DNA from: Filimonas lacunae
Lineage (GTDB): Bacteria; Bacteroidota; Bacteroidia; Chitinophagales; Chitinophagaceae
Direction: 5' to 3'
DNA: 64,000 bases
Assembly (NCBI RefSeq): GCF_002355595.1
Contig: NZ_AP017422.1
Span: 1,116,001 to 1,180,000 of the forward strand
Shown: positions 19,501-27,745 of the stretch, piece by piece
How positions within the stretch are numbered: the first letter of the stretch is position 1
Layout of the letters: every line of letters starts with the position of its first letter
The notes under the pieces: model-generated
The model's input: the letters and a program-made list of their open reading frames with translations, nothing else
Database searches by the model: none
Told to the model about the DNA's origin: nothing
Made by a program: the position numbers and the translations under genes

Positions 19501-19944
19501 TACAAAGGCTTTCAGCTGGATGTTTTTGTACAGTTTGTAGGGCATGTGATGAAGAAGGGTATTATGGCTACTGCCAGCGTGCCTGGCTACAATGTAGTAA
19601 ATATGTACAGTGGGGTATACGATCTGTTTAAAGAAACCAATGGAAAAATAGCTACCAGAACTGGCACTTATGCCGAAGGATCGGCCTACCTGAGCTTTGT
19701 GAAATACCTCCAGTCTGATGCTGTATTAAGCAATGCGGCTTATGCACGCTTAAAAAATATTTCTCTTTCCTATACCCTGAACAGCAAGTGGCTATCGAAA
19801 ATGAAAATGGCCTCCGCACAGGTGTATGTGAGAGGGCAGAACCTGTTTACGGTAAGCGGCTATAAAGGATTTGACCCGGAAAGCGGAAGCAGCTTTATGC
19901 CACCTTTAAGAACCATTACTGCCGGTGCTAAATTTTCATTCTAA
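16510..19944 (+). CDS. SusC/RagA-family TonB-dependent transporter with STN signalling domain
   Basis: This 1144-residue outer-membrane protein has a long basic N-terminus before a hydrophobic export signal (ATG 16585 is an alternative start), a secretin/TonB short N-terminal (STN) domain (about 55-130), a carboxypeptidase-like repeat (about 158-235; GVILAQDGKPLRDATV), a TonB plug (about 240-380; GRVPGVLITE, GSLLSGTNPLYIVDGVPY, DADATAIYGSRGSNGVVLITT) and a beta-barrel ending in TAGAKFSF. SusC proteins import ligands captured by SusD lipoproteins, using TonB energy. The STN domain is the part that signals to a FecR anti-sigma, here probably the one at 14484. The SusD partner starts 11 bp downstream. 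The substrate cannot be told from sequence. Confidence 0.95.
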   Translation: MQKKGIFCIGSFMQSTAAHPCIPFIMRTGILLFTIVLLTAQVLQAAPGFGQGYEQKRISLDFSNAPIQEVFAAIEHSAEVVIMFENTGVLKNRKVSISVKNRKVAEVLDALLRDMSLDWNIRENIIRVQKAGKQAAPAQQPSVSEEQLANMLQAAPGLVTGVILAQDGKPLRDATVKVKNGNASATTDENGVFSIAARSGDVLIVSYVGYESQLVKVTGEKLNILLKVSVSPLDDVQIIAYGTTSRRVSTGNVSSVSSKEIEQQPVSNPLQALSGRVPGVLITETSGAPGGAISVQIRGVGSLLSGTNPLYIVDGVPYLSEAINTAGGNTSGYLKPAYGSSPLNAINPADIETISVLKDADATAIYGSRGSNGVVLITTKKGKAGKTRVDVNISHGITGIADIHRVKPLNLSQYLEIRRAAFANSNATPTTALAPDLLVWDTTHKQTTDFQKLLIGNTAHVTDASVGFSGGNQQTNFLLSGTWHRETNVLPGDNYYQRGAVHFSIEHTSLDRKFTATISNSLVWDKTANIGRVFQSSDMAAYMFTIAPNFPLYDSTGNLYWYSSSFSFENPLKYQYQTYTAKNSNMIGAVNLKYSPVTGLNIRLNSSYNKITTNAQNYVYSKGINPFTTTLPSAYFQENISEVWNIEPQADYTRNIGKGKINVLGGATFQGTTYNQPYYMVGTNYTSDALLTNPQAAGTRTLYTFYSDYKYQSFFGRANYNWQSKYIVNVNYRWDASSRFGINNRYGSFASVGGAWVFSDEKYMKQYLRAISFGKLRASYGSTGNDQIGNYEYMDTYSTSSNTYNGVSAIVPSRIANPNLKWEVNKKLEIAMDLGFFNDRVLVSGAWFRNITSNPLVSAPLTSVTGFASYTANLPATIEQKGTEFTLTTKNIQRRNFSWTTSFNITFADSKLTRFDNFENTSYYYSRVIGRSMSALYGFKYAGVDKTTQLPAFVDANKNGTNLYTEGYPAENGGSGDYVYLGKTNPDYYGGLNNSFSYKGFQLDVFVQFVGHVMKKGIMATASVPGYNVVNMYSGVYDLFKETNGKIATRTGTYAEGSAYLSFVKYLQSDAVLSNAAYARLKNISLSYTLNSKWLSKMKMASAQVYVRGQNLFTVSGYKGFDPESGSSFMPPLRTITAGAKFSF

Positions 19945-19955
19945 AAATTGATGGT

Positions 19956-21362
19956 ATGAACGCTATTGTGATAAAATATTTTATAAAATGCTTTGTTGTT
20001 ATTATTACAGCAGGCTGCTTATTCAGTTGTAAAAAATTTACAGATGTGCCGGCGCCTAATAATCAGCTAAGTTCCGGAGTGGTATATACCAACAATGCTA
20101 CACTTAAAAGCGCTGTTGCGGGTATGTATGCTACGCTGGCGGTTAGCAACTCGTTTGATTTGCAAACCGGCCTCACCGCCTGTGCAGCTATGAGTGCGGA
20201 TGAGATGGTGTATCCTACGGGTACGGACTATGATGGTTTTGTATACAATACACTGTCGGTAAACGACTTCAATGTATTAAATCAATGGGCGGGTTTCTAT
20301 GAAACCATTTACCAGGCCAACAGTATTATAGAGGGCGTGCAAAACAGTGCAAAAGGCGTGCTCACAGATTCCCTGAAGAATAATGTAATAGGAGAATGTA
20401 AATTTTTAAGAGCCTTCTGCCATTTTTATCTTACCAATTTATGGGGAAAAGTGCCCTTGATTACTTCTACCGATGCCATGAAAAACAATACGGTGAGTCG
20501 TAGTGAAGTGGCAACGGTGTATAATCAGATCATTTTGGATTTGTTAGAGGCAAAAAATCTATTACGTAAGGATTATGTGTATGCCGGTGGTGAACGCACA
20601 CGTGTGAATGCTTACGGGGCCATGGCCTTACTGGCCCGGGTATATTTATACAATGGCAATACGGTAGCAGCAGAAGCCTATGCCGATTCGGTGCTTAGTG
20701 CCACATCGTTGTACGGTTTATTGCCTGCCGCCAGCCTGGGAGGTCTTTTTGTAAAGAACAATACCGAGGCTATATTTCAGCTGGTACCGTCCAGTACACC
20801 CGGTTATACCAGTGAGGGTAACTATTTTCAGCTGTTGAATAATTCAATTCCTTATTATGCTATTCCCGCCAGTTTTGTTAACGCCTTTGAAACCGGCGAT
20901 AAACGGCTGGCTAACTGGGTGGGCGTGCAAAAAGTGGGTGCCAATACCTATTACTATCCCTATAAATACAAGCAGAGAGGTTCTGCTACCATTACAGCTG
21001 CGGAGTATGTTACTTTCCTGCGCCTGGGCGAACAATACCTGGTTCGTGCAGAGGCCCGGAATGGAAACAATAACATCAGCGGAGCGCTGGACGATATTAA
21101 TGTGATTCGCGCAAGGGCGGGACTGGGAAACGTTTCTGCTTCTACAACAGAAGAGGTAAAACTATTAATAGAAAAAGAGCGGAGGCTGGAGCTAATGAAT
21201 GAATATGGGCATCGCTGGCTGGATCTGAAAAGAACGAAAAGGGCAGATGCTGTTTTGGGTGCTGTTAAAACCAGCTGGACCAGTAATGCGGCGCTGTATC
21301 CGATACCTCTCACTGAAATCAACAACAATCATAACCTTACTCAAAATGATGGTTATAAATAA
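19956..21362 (+). CDS. SusD/RagB-family nutrient-binding lipoprotein
   Basis: This 468-residue protein has a lipoprotein signal ending LFSCKK (lipid-attached cysteine near residue 24). SusD features follow: helical TPR-like units, FLRAFCHFYLTNLWGKVPLI, ALLARVYLYNGN, LRLGEQYLVRAEARN, DINVIRARAGL, ELMNEYGHRWLDLKRT, and the typical end LTQNDGYK. SusD proteins sit on the cell surface as a lid over SusC and bind the ligand. It is 11 bp after SusC and 7 bp before the thioredoxin-like gene. No glycosidase is in this operon, so a sugar substrate should not be assumed. Confidence 0.95.
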   Translation: MNAIVIKYFIKCFVVIITAGCLFSCKKFTDVPAPNNQLSSGVVYTNNATLKSAVAGMYATLAVSNSFDLQTGLTACAAMSADEMVYPTGTDYDGFVYNTLSVNDFNVLNQWAGFYETIYQANSIIEGVQNSAKGVLTDSLKNNVIGECKFLRAFCHFYLTNLWGKVPLITSTDAMKNNTVSRSEVATVYNQIILDLLEAKNLLRKDYVYAGGERTRVNAYGAMALLARVYLYNGNTVAAEAYADSVLSATSLYGLLPAASLGGLFVKNNTEAIFQLVPSSTPGYTSEGNYFQLLNNSIPYYAIPASFVNAFETGDKRLANWVGVQKVGANTYYYPYKYKQRGSATITAAEYVTFLRLGEQYLVRAEARNGNNNISGALDDINVIRARAGLGNVSASTTEEVKLLIEKERRLELMNEYGHRWLDLKRTKRADAVLGAVKTSWTSNAALYPIPLTEINNNHNLTQNDGYK

Positions 21363-21369
21363 TAGATTT

Positions 21370-22533
21370 ATGCTAAAGCTGAAAAAATCCGTTGTGCGAA
21401 GGCTTTTTTTGTTCATAGTTATTGTTGGCGTATTTCAGGCCCGCTCACAAACGTTAACGGGGCACTTTGCTATTGAAGGCCGTGTTATTCATTTTCCGGA
21501 AGCCGGAACCGTGGTGCTGCAATATTCGCAGGGAAATAAAAGAATATCCGATTCCGTTAACATGGTGAATGGTGCCTTCTCTTTTAAAGGGATGCTGGAC
21601 GAGCCGGCGCTGGCTACCCTAACTGTAAAGAAGCTGGTGCCTGATACCGTAAAACCGTTTGAGTTTACTTATAAAAATACTTTCCAGTTTTACCTGGCTC
21701 CCGGCCTTTCATCTATCAACGCCATCGATTCATTGCGCAATGCGCAATGTACAACCAGCTCTTCCTATGTGCAGCATTACAACAGTTTTGTCAGCAGCAT
21801 ACGTGCTTTTCGGGAAAATAACATTGATCCTGTTTGGGCCGCTATCCGCGCCAGCAAAGCAGATACCGCTACAACAAAACGGTTGCGAATGCAACTGGAC
21901 AGTATCAGCAATGTAGAGCGTGAGGTGAGCTACCGGTCTTTTATGGAATCGCATCTGGCAAGCCCGGTGGGCCTCCTTGCTTTTAGCCGTTACGCAGGTT
22001 ATGTGATGAACGACTCGCTGGAAAAGTTATATCATCAACTGGCACCGCAAATAAGAGCGCTGCCTTCTGCACAGCTTTACGAAAAGATGTTCGAAAGAAT
22101 GCATGCTGTTACTATTGGTAAAATAGCCCCCGATTTTAGTTTGCCGGATACCAAAGGGAAACAGGTACAACTTTCCGCCTTCAGAGGAAAGTATGTATTA
22201 CTCGACTTTTGGGCCAGCTGGTGCGGGCCGTGCCGCATGGAAAACCCGGCAGTGGTGGCCGCTTACAAAACCTATTCGGGTAAAAACTTTGAGGTGCTGG
22301 GTGTTTCACTGGATAAAGAGAATGGCAGGGAAGCCTGGCTGAAGGCTGTTGAACATGATGGATTGGTGTGGACGAATGTGTGGGATTTGAAGCAGCAGAA
22401 AGATAGCCCTGCTGTACAATATGGTATCACTGCCATACCGCAGAATTTTCTGATTGACCCGGATGGTAAAATTGTAGCTATAAATCTTCATGGAGAAGCA
22501 TTGGCTCAAAAGCTGAAAGCATTGCTTCTCTAA
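21370..22533 (+). CDS. TlpA-like thioredoxin with N-terminal DUF4369-like domain
   Basis: The start was set at ATG 21370, which gives a signal peptide (MLKLKKSVVRRLFLFIVIVG, cleavage near QARSQ); the open frame extends further upstream inside SusD. Of 387 residues, about 30-120 form a DUF4369-like beta domain, a helical linker follows, and about 250-385 form an AhpC/TSA-thioredoxin fold with the redox motif WCGPC (near 285-289) and the cis-proline region TAIPQNF. Such proteins act as periplasmic or surface-exposed disulfide reductases. Its place 7 bp after SusD is seen in many Bacteroidota operons and may reflect import of a thiol- or peptide-linked substrate, which is inference. A strong hairpin follows. 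Confidence 0.92.
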   Translation: MLKLKKSVVRRLFLFIVIVGVFQARSQTLTGHFAIEGRVIHFPEAGTVVLQYSQGNKRISDSVNMVNGAFSFKGMLDEPALATLTVKKLVPDTVKPFEFTYKNTFQFYLAPGLSSINAIDSLRNAQCTTSSSYVQHYNSFVSSIRAFRENNIDPVWAAIRASKADTATTKRLRMQLDSISNVEREVSYRSFMESHLASPVGLLAFSRYAGYVMNDSLEKLYHQLAPQIRALPSAQLYEKMFERMHAVTIGKIAPDFSLPDTKGKQVQLSAFRGKYVLLDFWASWCGPCRMENPAVVAAYKTYSGKNFEVLGVSLDKENGREAWLKAVEHDGLVWTNVWDLKQQKDSPAVQYGITAIPQNFLIDPDGKIVAINLHGEALAQKLKALLL

Positions 22534-22565
22534 AATTGTTCCCCGTTTTTAAATCCATAATCCAA

Positions 22566-22597
22566 AAAGGGCGTCTCCAATAAATGAGGCGCCTTTT
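22566..22597 (+). terminator. Hairpin terminator after the SusC/SusD/TlpA operon
   Basis: A 12-pair stem (22566-22577 with 22586-22597, two G-T wobbles) closes an 8-base loop. The 3' arm ends in TTTT. It lies 33 bases after the TlpA-like stop and before the next promoter. Confidence 0.65.
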
Positions 22598-22660
22598 CAT
22601 TTCAGCCAAATCGGCTACAAGAACTACCAGATTGGCAACAGCTATGGAATATTGTGGTTC

Positions 22661-22668
22661 TAACTTTG
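22661..22668 (+). promoter_or_regulatory. Candidate -7 box (TAACTTTG) of the hydrolase/AraC pair
   Basis: TAACTTTG matches TAnnTTTG and lies 26 bases before ATG 22695. An ATTGG at 22631-22635 could be a weak -33 box, but the spacing is a little long. Confidence 0.4.
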
Positions 22669-22694
22669 TACCATCCACTTTTAAAGAAGGTACT

Positions 22695-23606
22695 ATGAAA
22701 AAAGTAACGTTTAGCAATAGGGATTGGCAGGTAGCTGCCAATCTTCATTTGCCAGAGGGTTTTGATGCTTCAAAAAAATATGCAGCCATTGTGTGTGTGC
22801 ATCCGGGCAGCAGCGTTAAAGAGCAGACCGCCGGATTATATGCTGCCAAACTTGCCCTTGAAGGATTTGTAGCCATCGCATTTGATGCATCCTTTCAGGG
22901 CGAAAGCGGAGGCAACCCCCGTTACCTGGAAGATCCCGCTACCCGTGTAGAAGATATCCGTTGCGCAGTAGATTATTTAACAACGTTGGATTATGTTGAC
23001 AATAACCGCATTGGCGTGTTGGGTATTTGTGCCGGTGGCGGCTATGCGGCTAATGCTGCGCTTACTGAGCGACGTATTAAAGCTGTAGGAACGGTAGTGG
23101 GTACCAATGCCAGCCGTGCTTTCCGTGAGGGGGCATTTTTGCAAACGCTGGAAACTGTATCTGCTCAGCGCACAGCCGAAGCAAACGGAGCGGATGCTTT
23201 GATTACCAACTGGACTCCTGCTTCGGTAGAGGATGCGAAGCAAGCCGGTATGGATGAATTGGATATGCTGGGTGCTATAGATTATTACAGAACGCCGCGT
23301 GGACAACATCTTGCCTCCTGTAATAAATTACGCTTCACGAGTTTAGCCAATCTGATCACTTTTGACGCTTTTCACCTGGCCGAGTTTTTACTGACGCAGC
23401 CGTTAATGGTGATTGTGGGTGATAAAGTAGGGGCTTTCGGTTCTTACCGGGATGGTTTTGAATTGTTTAACAAAGCTGCCTCAGTCAACAAGAAAATACA
23501 CGTGGTAAAAGGGGCCAGTCATTACGATTTATACGACCAGCCTGCTGCTATGAGCGAAGCGCTGGCACAATTGATCCCTTTTTATAAAGCATATCTTTTG
23601 GCGTAA
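22695..23606 (+). CDS. Alpha/beta hydrolase with apparent cysteine nucleophile
   Basis: ATG 22695 gives 303 residues; the frame runs further upstream but through the terminator and promoter. The alpha/beta-hydrolase fold is seen in IVCVHPGSS (oxyanion region), VAIAFDASFQGESGG and the nucleophile elbow GICAGGG (cysteine at about 112). An acid (VGDKVG, about 235-240) and a histidine (GASHYDLYD) come near the end. A cysteine in the elbow recalls dienelactone hydrolases rather than usual serine esterases. There is no signal peptide, so it is cytoplasmic. The AraC regulator starts 10 bp downstream, which suggests an operon and that the regulator may sense the enzyme's substrate. Substrate unknown. 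Confidence 0.85.
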   Translation: MKKVTFSNRDWQVAANLHLPEGFDASKKYAAIVCVHPGSSVKEQTAGLYAAKLALEGFVAIAFDASFQGESGGNPRYLEDPATRVEDIRCAVDYLTTLDYVDNNRIGVLGICAGGGYAANAALTERRIKAVGTVVGTNASRAFREGAFLQTLETVSAQRTAEANGADALITNWTPASVEDAKQAGMDELDMLGAIDYYRTPRGQHLASCNKLRFTSLANLITFDAFHLAEFLLTQPLMVIVGDKVGAFGSYRDGFELFNKAASVNKKIHVVKGASHYDLYDQPAAMSEALAQLIPFYKAYLLA

Positions 23607-23616
23607 ATTAGCATCT

Positions 23617-24525
23617 ATGCAAACGATTAATTCCATATCACAATTTCATAGATTGTTGTCTTTGCCCGATCCGCTACACCCTTTGGTAAGCGTGGTGCAT
23701 GTAGAAGATATACGTCCGGTGCAGAATGTGGTTTGGGAAGGTTTCTTTTTGAATTTTTACACCATTTCTCTGAAAAGAAATGTTCAGGCCAAAAGTAAGT
23801 ATGGTCAAAGCTATTATGATTTTGACAAGGGCGTGATGAGCTTTACTGCGCCCAGGCAGTTACAGTCGCATGTGATGCTGGCAGATGACCGGCAAAAAGA
23901 AATAGGGAGTGGATATGTATTGTTACTGCATCCCGATTTTTTATTGCAACATCCATTAGCACATAAGATACTCACCTTTGGCTACTTTGATTATTCCATA
24001 AGCGAGGCATTGCATCTTTCTGTGCAGGAAGAGCAGGATATGCTGGATCTGTTTGGCAAAATGGAACGGGAGTGTGCGCATATTGATATGGTAACTCAGG
24101 AGATTGTTCTATCGCAAATTGACTTACTGTTAAACTACTGCAATCGCTTTTATCAACGGCAATTCATTACCAGGAAACCAGTCAACTGCGATTTATTAAG
24201 CCGGTTAGATCAGTTACTTAATAATTATTTCGATGAAAACAAAGCCATGCACCATGGCTTACCGGCAGTGAAGGATTTGGCAGAACAATTAAAGGTATCT
24301 CAGCGGTATTTAAGTGATATGGCCCGTGTTTTAACCGGACAAAATACGCAACAGCTTATTCACGAAAAGCTGATTGAAAAAGCAAAGGAAAGATTGACCA
24401 CTACTCATCTTTCAGTTAGTGAAATTGCCTATGAACTGGGCTTTGAGCATTCGCAAAGCTTTAATAAGCTATTTAAGAATAAAACGAATGTAACGCCACT
24501 GGAATTCAGATCTTCCTTCAGTTGA
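23617..24525 (+). CDS. AraC-family transcriptional regulator
   Basis: This 302-residue protein has an N-terminal cupin-like sensing region (about 1-180) and a C-terminal double HTH (about 200-302): LPAVKDLAEQLKVSQRYLSDM for the first HTH and LSVSEIAYELGFEHSQSFNKLF for the second, with the closing family motif TPLEFR. It begins 10 bp after the alpha/beta hydrolase and is probably co-transcribed, so control of that operon is likely. Ligand not predictable. Confidence 0.92.
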   Translation: MQTINSISQFHRLLSLPDPLHPLVSVVHVEDIRPVQNVVWEGFFLNFYTISLKRNVQAKSKYGQSYYDFDKGVMSFTAPRQLQSHVMLADDRQKEIGSGYVLLLHPDFLLQHPLAHKILTFGYFDYSISEALHLSVQEEQDMLDLFGKMERECAHIDMVTQEIVLSQIDLLLNYCNRFYQRQFITRKPVNCDLLSRLDQLLNNYFDENKAMHHGLPAVKDLAEQLKVSQRYLSDMARVLTGQNTQQLIHEKLIEKAKERLTTTHLSVSEIAYELGFEHSQSFNKLFKNKTNVTPLEFRSSFS

Positions 24526-24565
24526 AACACTATTCTGGTTATTATTTAATGCAACAGTTTCATGT

Positions 24566-24928
24566 ATGCTAAAGCTTTCAGCTATCATCCTTATCATTGG
24601 TGGCTTCATCCTTACTTATATGACTGAGTGGATAAGTGCTTCTCCTGAACAATTAACCGGTTATGAGATGATTGAGAAGAGAGTTAAATGGGGCATTCTC
24701 ATCGGGTTGGGAATTTTCCTGGTTTTCCATCAGCAATGGGTTGATTGGAAATTAACGCTATGGGCAATGTTATTCGCCTTGACGATTGGTATCATTATGG
24801 CCAGGTTGTTTGGATCTTTGCTGGATGGGTTCTTTGCAAAGCAAATGATGTGGCTGTTGATTGAATTAGTAGTTGCAGGTGTTTTCGCTTTTTTATATTG
24901 GATACAGAAAAGCAGCGGTGCTCCATAG
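24566..24928 (+). CDS. Small four-helix membrane protein, unknown function
   Basis: This 120-residue protein has four probable membrane helices (about 3-18, 42-58, 66-86 and 93-112) with short loops and no soluble domain. I recognise no family. ATG 24566 follows another ATG at 24562 in a different frame. It sits alone, 40 bp after the AraC gene and 134 bp before lemA; it could be read through from either side. Confidence 0.6.
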   Translation: MLKLSAIILIIGGFILTYMTEWISASPEQLTGYEMIEKRVKWGILIGLGIFLVFHQQWVDWKLTLWAMLFALTIGIIMARLFGSLLDGFFAKQMMWLLIELVVAGVFAFLYWIQKSSGAP

Positions 24929-25013
24929 TAGTTTGGCCTGTTTCCTGCTTTAACAGGTTACTGCGGTAATGTGTGGATTGGTTTAGTTGCTAGTGTCATA
25001 TGCAAAATGGCTC

Positions 25014-25021
25014 TATATTTG
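25014..25021 (+). promoter_or_regulatory. Candidate -7 box (TATATTTG) of the lemA operon
   Basis: TATATTTG matches TAnnTTTG and lies 41 bases before the lemA ATG. A TTG at 24987-24989 is the nearest -33 candidate, with somewhat long spacing. Confidence 0.45.
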
Positions 25022-25062
25022 CCACGTGCTGACATCAGTATTTTACAACTGAAACCCACTCT

Positions 25063-25620
25063 ATGGAAAATATAACATGGATTATTGCAGGCGTACTGGT
25101 ATTACTGCTCGTTTGGGTAATATCGCTCTACAATCGCCTGGTACGTGCCCGAAACTATATGCAGGAGGGTTGGAGTGGTATTGATGTACTACTGAAAAAG
25201 CGCTACGATCTGTTACCTAACCTGGTAGAAACTGTAAAAGGTTATGCAGCCCATGAAAGCAAGCTATTGCAGGAGGTAACCGCTTTGCGCACACGTGCCA
25301 TGCAAACCGGCAGTGTGGAAGAAAAGCAGGTAGCAGAACAAGCCGTTACCCGCGCTATTGGCAGTTTGTTTGCCGTGGCAGAGAATTATCCCGATTTAAA
25401 GGCCAGCGCCAATTTTCAACAGTTACAGGCCGATATTGCCGGCGTGGAAACCGAACTGGAACGGGCGCGGCGTTATTATAATGCTACCGTACGCGATAAC
25501 AACGTATTGGTGGAGGCTTTTCCTTCCAATATTATTGCTAATTCCGCTGGTTTTAAAAAGGGCGTATTCTTTGAAATAGATAATGTAGCCCACCGCGATG
25601 CGCCGCGGGTTTCATTCTGA
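25063..25620 (+). CDS. lemA: LemA family protein
   Basis: This 185-residue protein has an N-terminal membrane helix (WIIAGVLVLLLVWVISLYN) and then the long helical LemA domain: RARNYMQEGWSGIDVLLKKR, YDLLPNLVETVKGYAAHE, LFAVAENYPDLKAS, VETELERARRYYNATVRDNN, FPSNIIA. Length and motifs fit the family closely. LemA proteins are membrane-anchored with an outward or periplasmic helical bundle, and their role is unclear. The DUF2207 gene 11 bp downstream is a frequent partner, and the two probably form one membrane complex. Confidence 0.95.
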   Translation: MENITWIIAGVLVLLLVWVISLYNRLVRARNYMQEGWSGIDVLLKKRYDLLPNLVETVKGYAAHESKLLQEVTALRTRAMQTGSVEEKQVAEQAVTRAIGSLFAVAENYPDLKASANFQQLQADIAGVETELERARRYYNATVRDNNVLVEAFPSNIIANSAGFKKGVFFEIDNVAHRDAPRVSF

Positions 25621-25631
25621 TAACCATACCC

Positions 25632-27647
25632 ATGAAAAGACTTTTACTCTTTCTGGCGCTGTTTGTGAGCGCCACTACCCATGCCCAGGATGTTGCAACT
25701 GATTCTGTTGCGGATGTTGTGGATGCATCTGGCCGTGTGCCGCTTGCTGTTCCGGCAGTACCTGTATATGGCGATACTTCCAATGAGAATACTGCTGAAC
25801 GGATCCTGTTTTTTTATTCCGATATAAATATTGATACCGCCGGTTGGGTTACTGTGACCGAAACCATACGGGTATATGCCAATCAGGATCAGATACGGCG
25901 CGGTATTTTTCGTAGCATACCCCTGTTTCGTGCCGAACGGTCGGGACGTAAAAAACGTATCGACATTGAAGTGAAAGAGGTATTGCGTGACGGGGAAACC
26001 GAAAGTTATCATACTAAAGAAAAAGACGGCAACTTCGTTATCTACTGCGGAAGCAGCGATGTATACCTGGAGCCGGGTAAATACACCTATACCATCACTT
26101 ATACCAGCCGGGGGCATGTAGGTTTTTTTGACAACTATGATGAGCTGTACTGGAATATTACCGGTAACGAATGGGCTTATGAAATACAAGGGGCCGCTGC
26201 CCGCTTTCATATGCCACCTGGCGCTGTGCTGAAACAGAGTGCCTGTTATACTGGTGAAAGTGGTTCTAAAGCAAGCGACTGTACCATGCGTCCGGATGCA
26301 GATGGTACGCCGGTATTCTACAGTAATAAAGCGCTGGCGCCACAGGAGGGTTTAACGGCTGCGGTGGCCTGGCAAAAAGGATTAATACAGCGTCCGCCGC
26401 CACCTGGCTTTTGGGAGCAGCTTCGGGACGAAGGCGGCCTGGTGCTGGGCATAGTGGGTATGTTGTACCTGCTGTACTTTTTTTACGCCCGGTGGAACAG
26501 GGTGGGGCGCGATGCCCGGGAGCGGGTGTTGGTACCCATGTTTACTCCACCATTCCGCTGGTCGCCTGCTATGATGCGGTATGTGTACAAAAGAAAAATA
26601 GATGCGAAAGGCCATACCGCTGCAGTGATACATATGGCAGTGAAAAAAGTCATCCGTATCCAGGAAGATGAAGAGGATAAATATGTATATAGATTAGTAA
26701 AAGGATCTGCCGATACGGAGGTGCTTTCAAAAGAAGAAAAGGCGGTATACACACCGCTGCTGGGTGGCTCCGGCAAAAGCATCCGGACTACCAATGGTAA
26801 CCACTATAAATTCAGCAAGGCCTGGAAAGACTTTGAACAGTCGCTGAAAGACCAAGTGGATATAAAAGAGTATTATACCCCTAACTGGAAAGCATGGTGG
26901 CAGGGCACCTGGCGCATGCTGGTGTGGCTGGTAGCATACCTGGTGCTGACAGAGGGATGGACTGTTATGTTGCCCATGCTATTCCTGCTGCCGTTCTGTG
27001 CAGGATTTCTGGCTATGTTCTTCTTTGGCATACGCCTGCTGGTGCGGGGTGGTGGCAAGCTGGAGGGTATTTTCCTGCTTATTTTCTCCCTGCCTTTTAT
27101 AGTCATGTGTGCTGCATTCCTGTTCTTTTTATTCAAAGGTATCAGCATCGTTTCTATGGCATTACTGCTGATAGTAATGGTGGCTTATGTCTTTTATTGG
27201 ATATTGATACCTGCTTATACCGAAAAAGGGGTTGAAGCGAAAGCGGCCATAGCTGGGTTCCGGATGTACCTGGAAGCTGCGGAGGAACGCAGGCTGAATA
27301 TAGTAACCCCTCCGGAGCATACGCCGGAGTTGTTTGAACAATTACTTCCGTATGCTATAGCGCTGGATCTGGAAAGTCAGTGGGGGCAAAAGTTTGAAGG
27401 TGTGCTGGCAGCAGCAGGGTATAATCCTGACTGGTATACTGGCCAGGAGCCTTATACGGCCCTTTCCAGAACTTTGCCGGGGTCGCTTAACCGCTCGCTC
27501 GCCAGTGCGGGTACTAGTCCTGATTCCGGAAGAAGCAGTGGCAGCAGCGGCAGCAGTAGTAGTGGTAGCAGCAGCTGGAGCAGTGGCAGCAGTGGAGGTG
27601 GTAGTTCCGGCGGTGGTGGCGGAGGCGGAGGAGGTGGTGGCTGGTAG
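25632..27647 (+). CDS. DUF2207 membrane protein with Ser/Gly-rich tail
   Basis: This 671-residue protein has a signal peptide (MKRLLLFLALFVSATTHAQ) and a DUF2207 extracytoplasmic domain (about 55-250; ERILFFYSDINID, VTVTETIRVYAN, RRGIFRSIP, YTYTITY, YWNITGNEW). A membrane helix (about 275-292), a soluble segment and a cluster of hydrophobic helices (about 425-530) follow. The final 45 residues are serine- and glycine-rich, ending in a run of glycines and a tryptophan, typical of this family. It is paired with lemA. The function of DUF2207 proteins is not established; a role in envelope maintenance is inferred from the LemA link. The GGC/AGC-rich tail is a low-complexity DNA stretch. Confidence 0.9.
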   Translation: MKRLLLFLALFVSATTHAQDVATDSVADVVDASGRVPLAVPAVPVYGDTSNENTAERILFFYSDINIDTAGWVTVTETIRVYANQDQIRRGIFRSIPLFRAERSGRKKRIDIEVKEVLRDGETESYHTKEKDGNFVIYCGSSDVYLEPGKYTYTITYTSRGHVGFFDNYDELYWNITGNEWAYEIQGAAARFHMPPGAVLKQSACYTGESGSKASDCTMRPDADGTPVFYSNKALAPQEGLTAAVAWQKGLIQRPPPPGFWEQLRDEGGLVLGIVGMLYLLYFFYARWNRVGRDARERVLVPMFTPPFRWSPAMMRYVYKRKIDAKGHTAAVIHMAVKKVIRIQEDEEDKYVYRLVKGSADTEVLSKEEKAVYTPLLGGSGKSIRTTNGNHYKFSKAWKDFEQSLKDQVDIKEYYTPNWKAWWQGTWRMLVWLVAYLVLTEGWTVMLPMLFLLPFCAGFLAMFFFGIRLLVRGGGKLEGIFLLIFSLPFIVMCAAFLFFLFKGISIVSMALLLIVMVAYVFYWILIPAYTEKGVEAKAAIAGFRMYLEAAEERRLNIVTPPEHTPELFEQLLPYAIALDLESQWGQKFEGVLAAAGYNPDWYTGQEPYTALSRTLPGSLNRSLASAGTSPDSGRSSGSSGSSSSGSSSWSSGSSGGGSSGGGGGGGGGGGW

Positions 27648-27693
27648 CCACTGAAATCTTAAAAAATTATAGTAACGTTTTATTCTTCAGTAT

Positions 27694-27740
27694 ACAACCT
27701 GAAATTTCATTGAACATTGTTGGATGAAGTTTCAGGTTGT
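27694..27740. terminator. Bidirectional hairpin terminator between DUF2207 gene and AraC gene
   Basis: An 11-bp perfect stem (27694-27704 with 27730-27740) has an inner TTCAT/ATGAA extension and is followed by TTTAATT. It lies between two converging genes and can serve both. Confidence 0.65.
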
Positions 27741-27745
27741 TTTAA

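Noticed and set aside
27394-27654. 86-codon frame, Ala/Val-rich
   Set aside because: It is the shifted reading of the Ser/Gly repeat tail of the DUF2207 gene.
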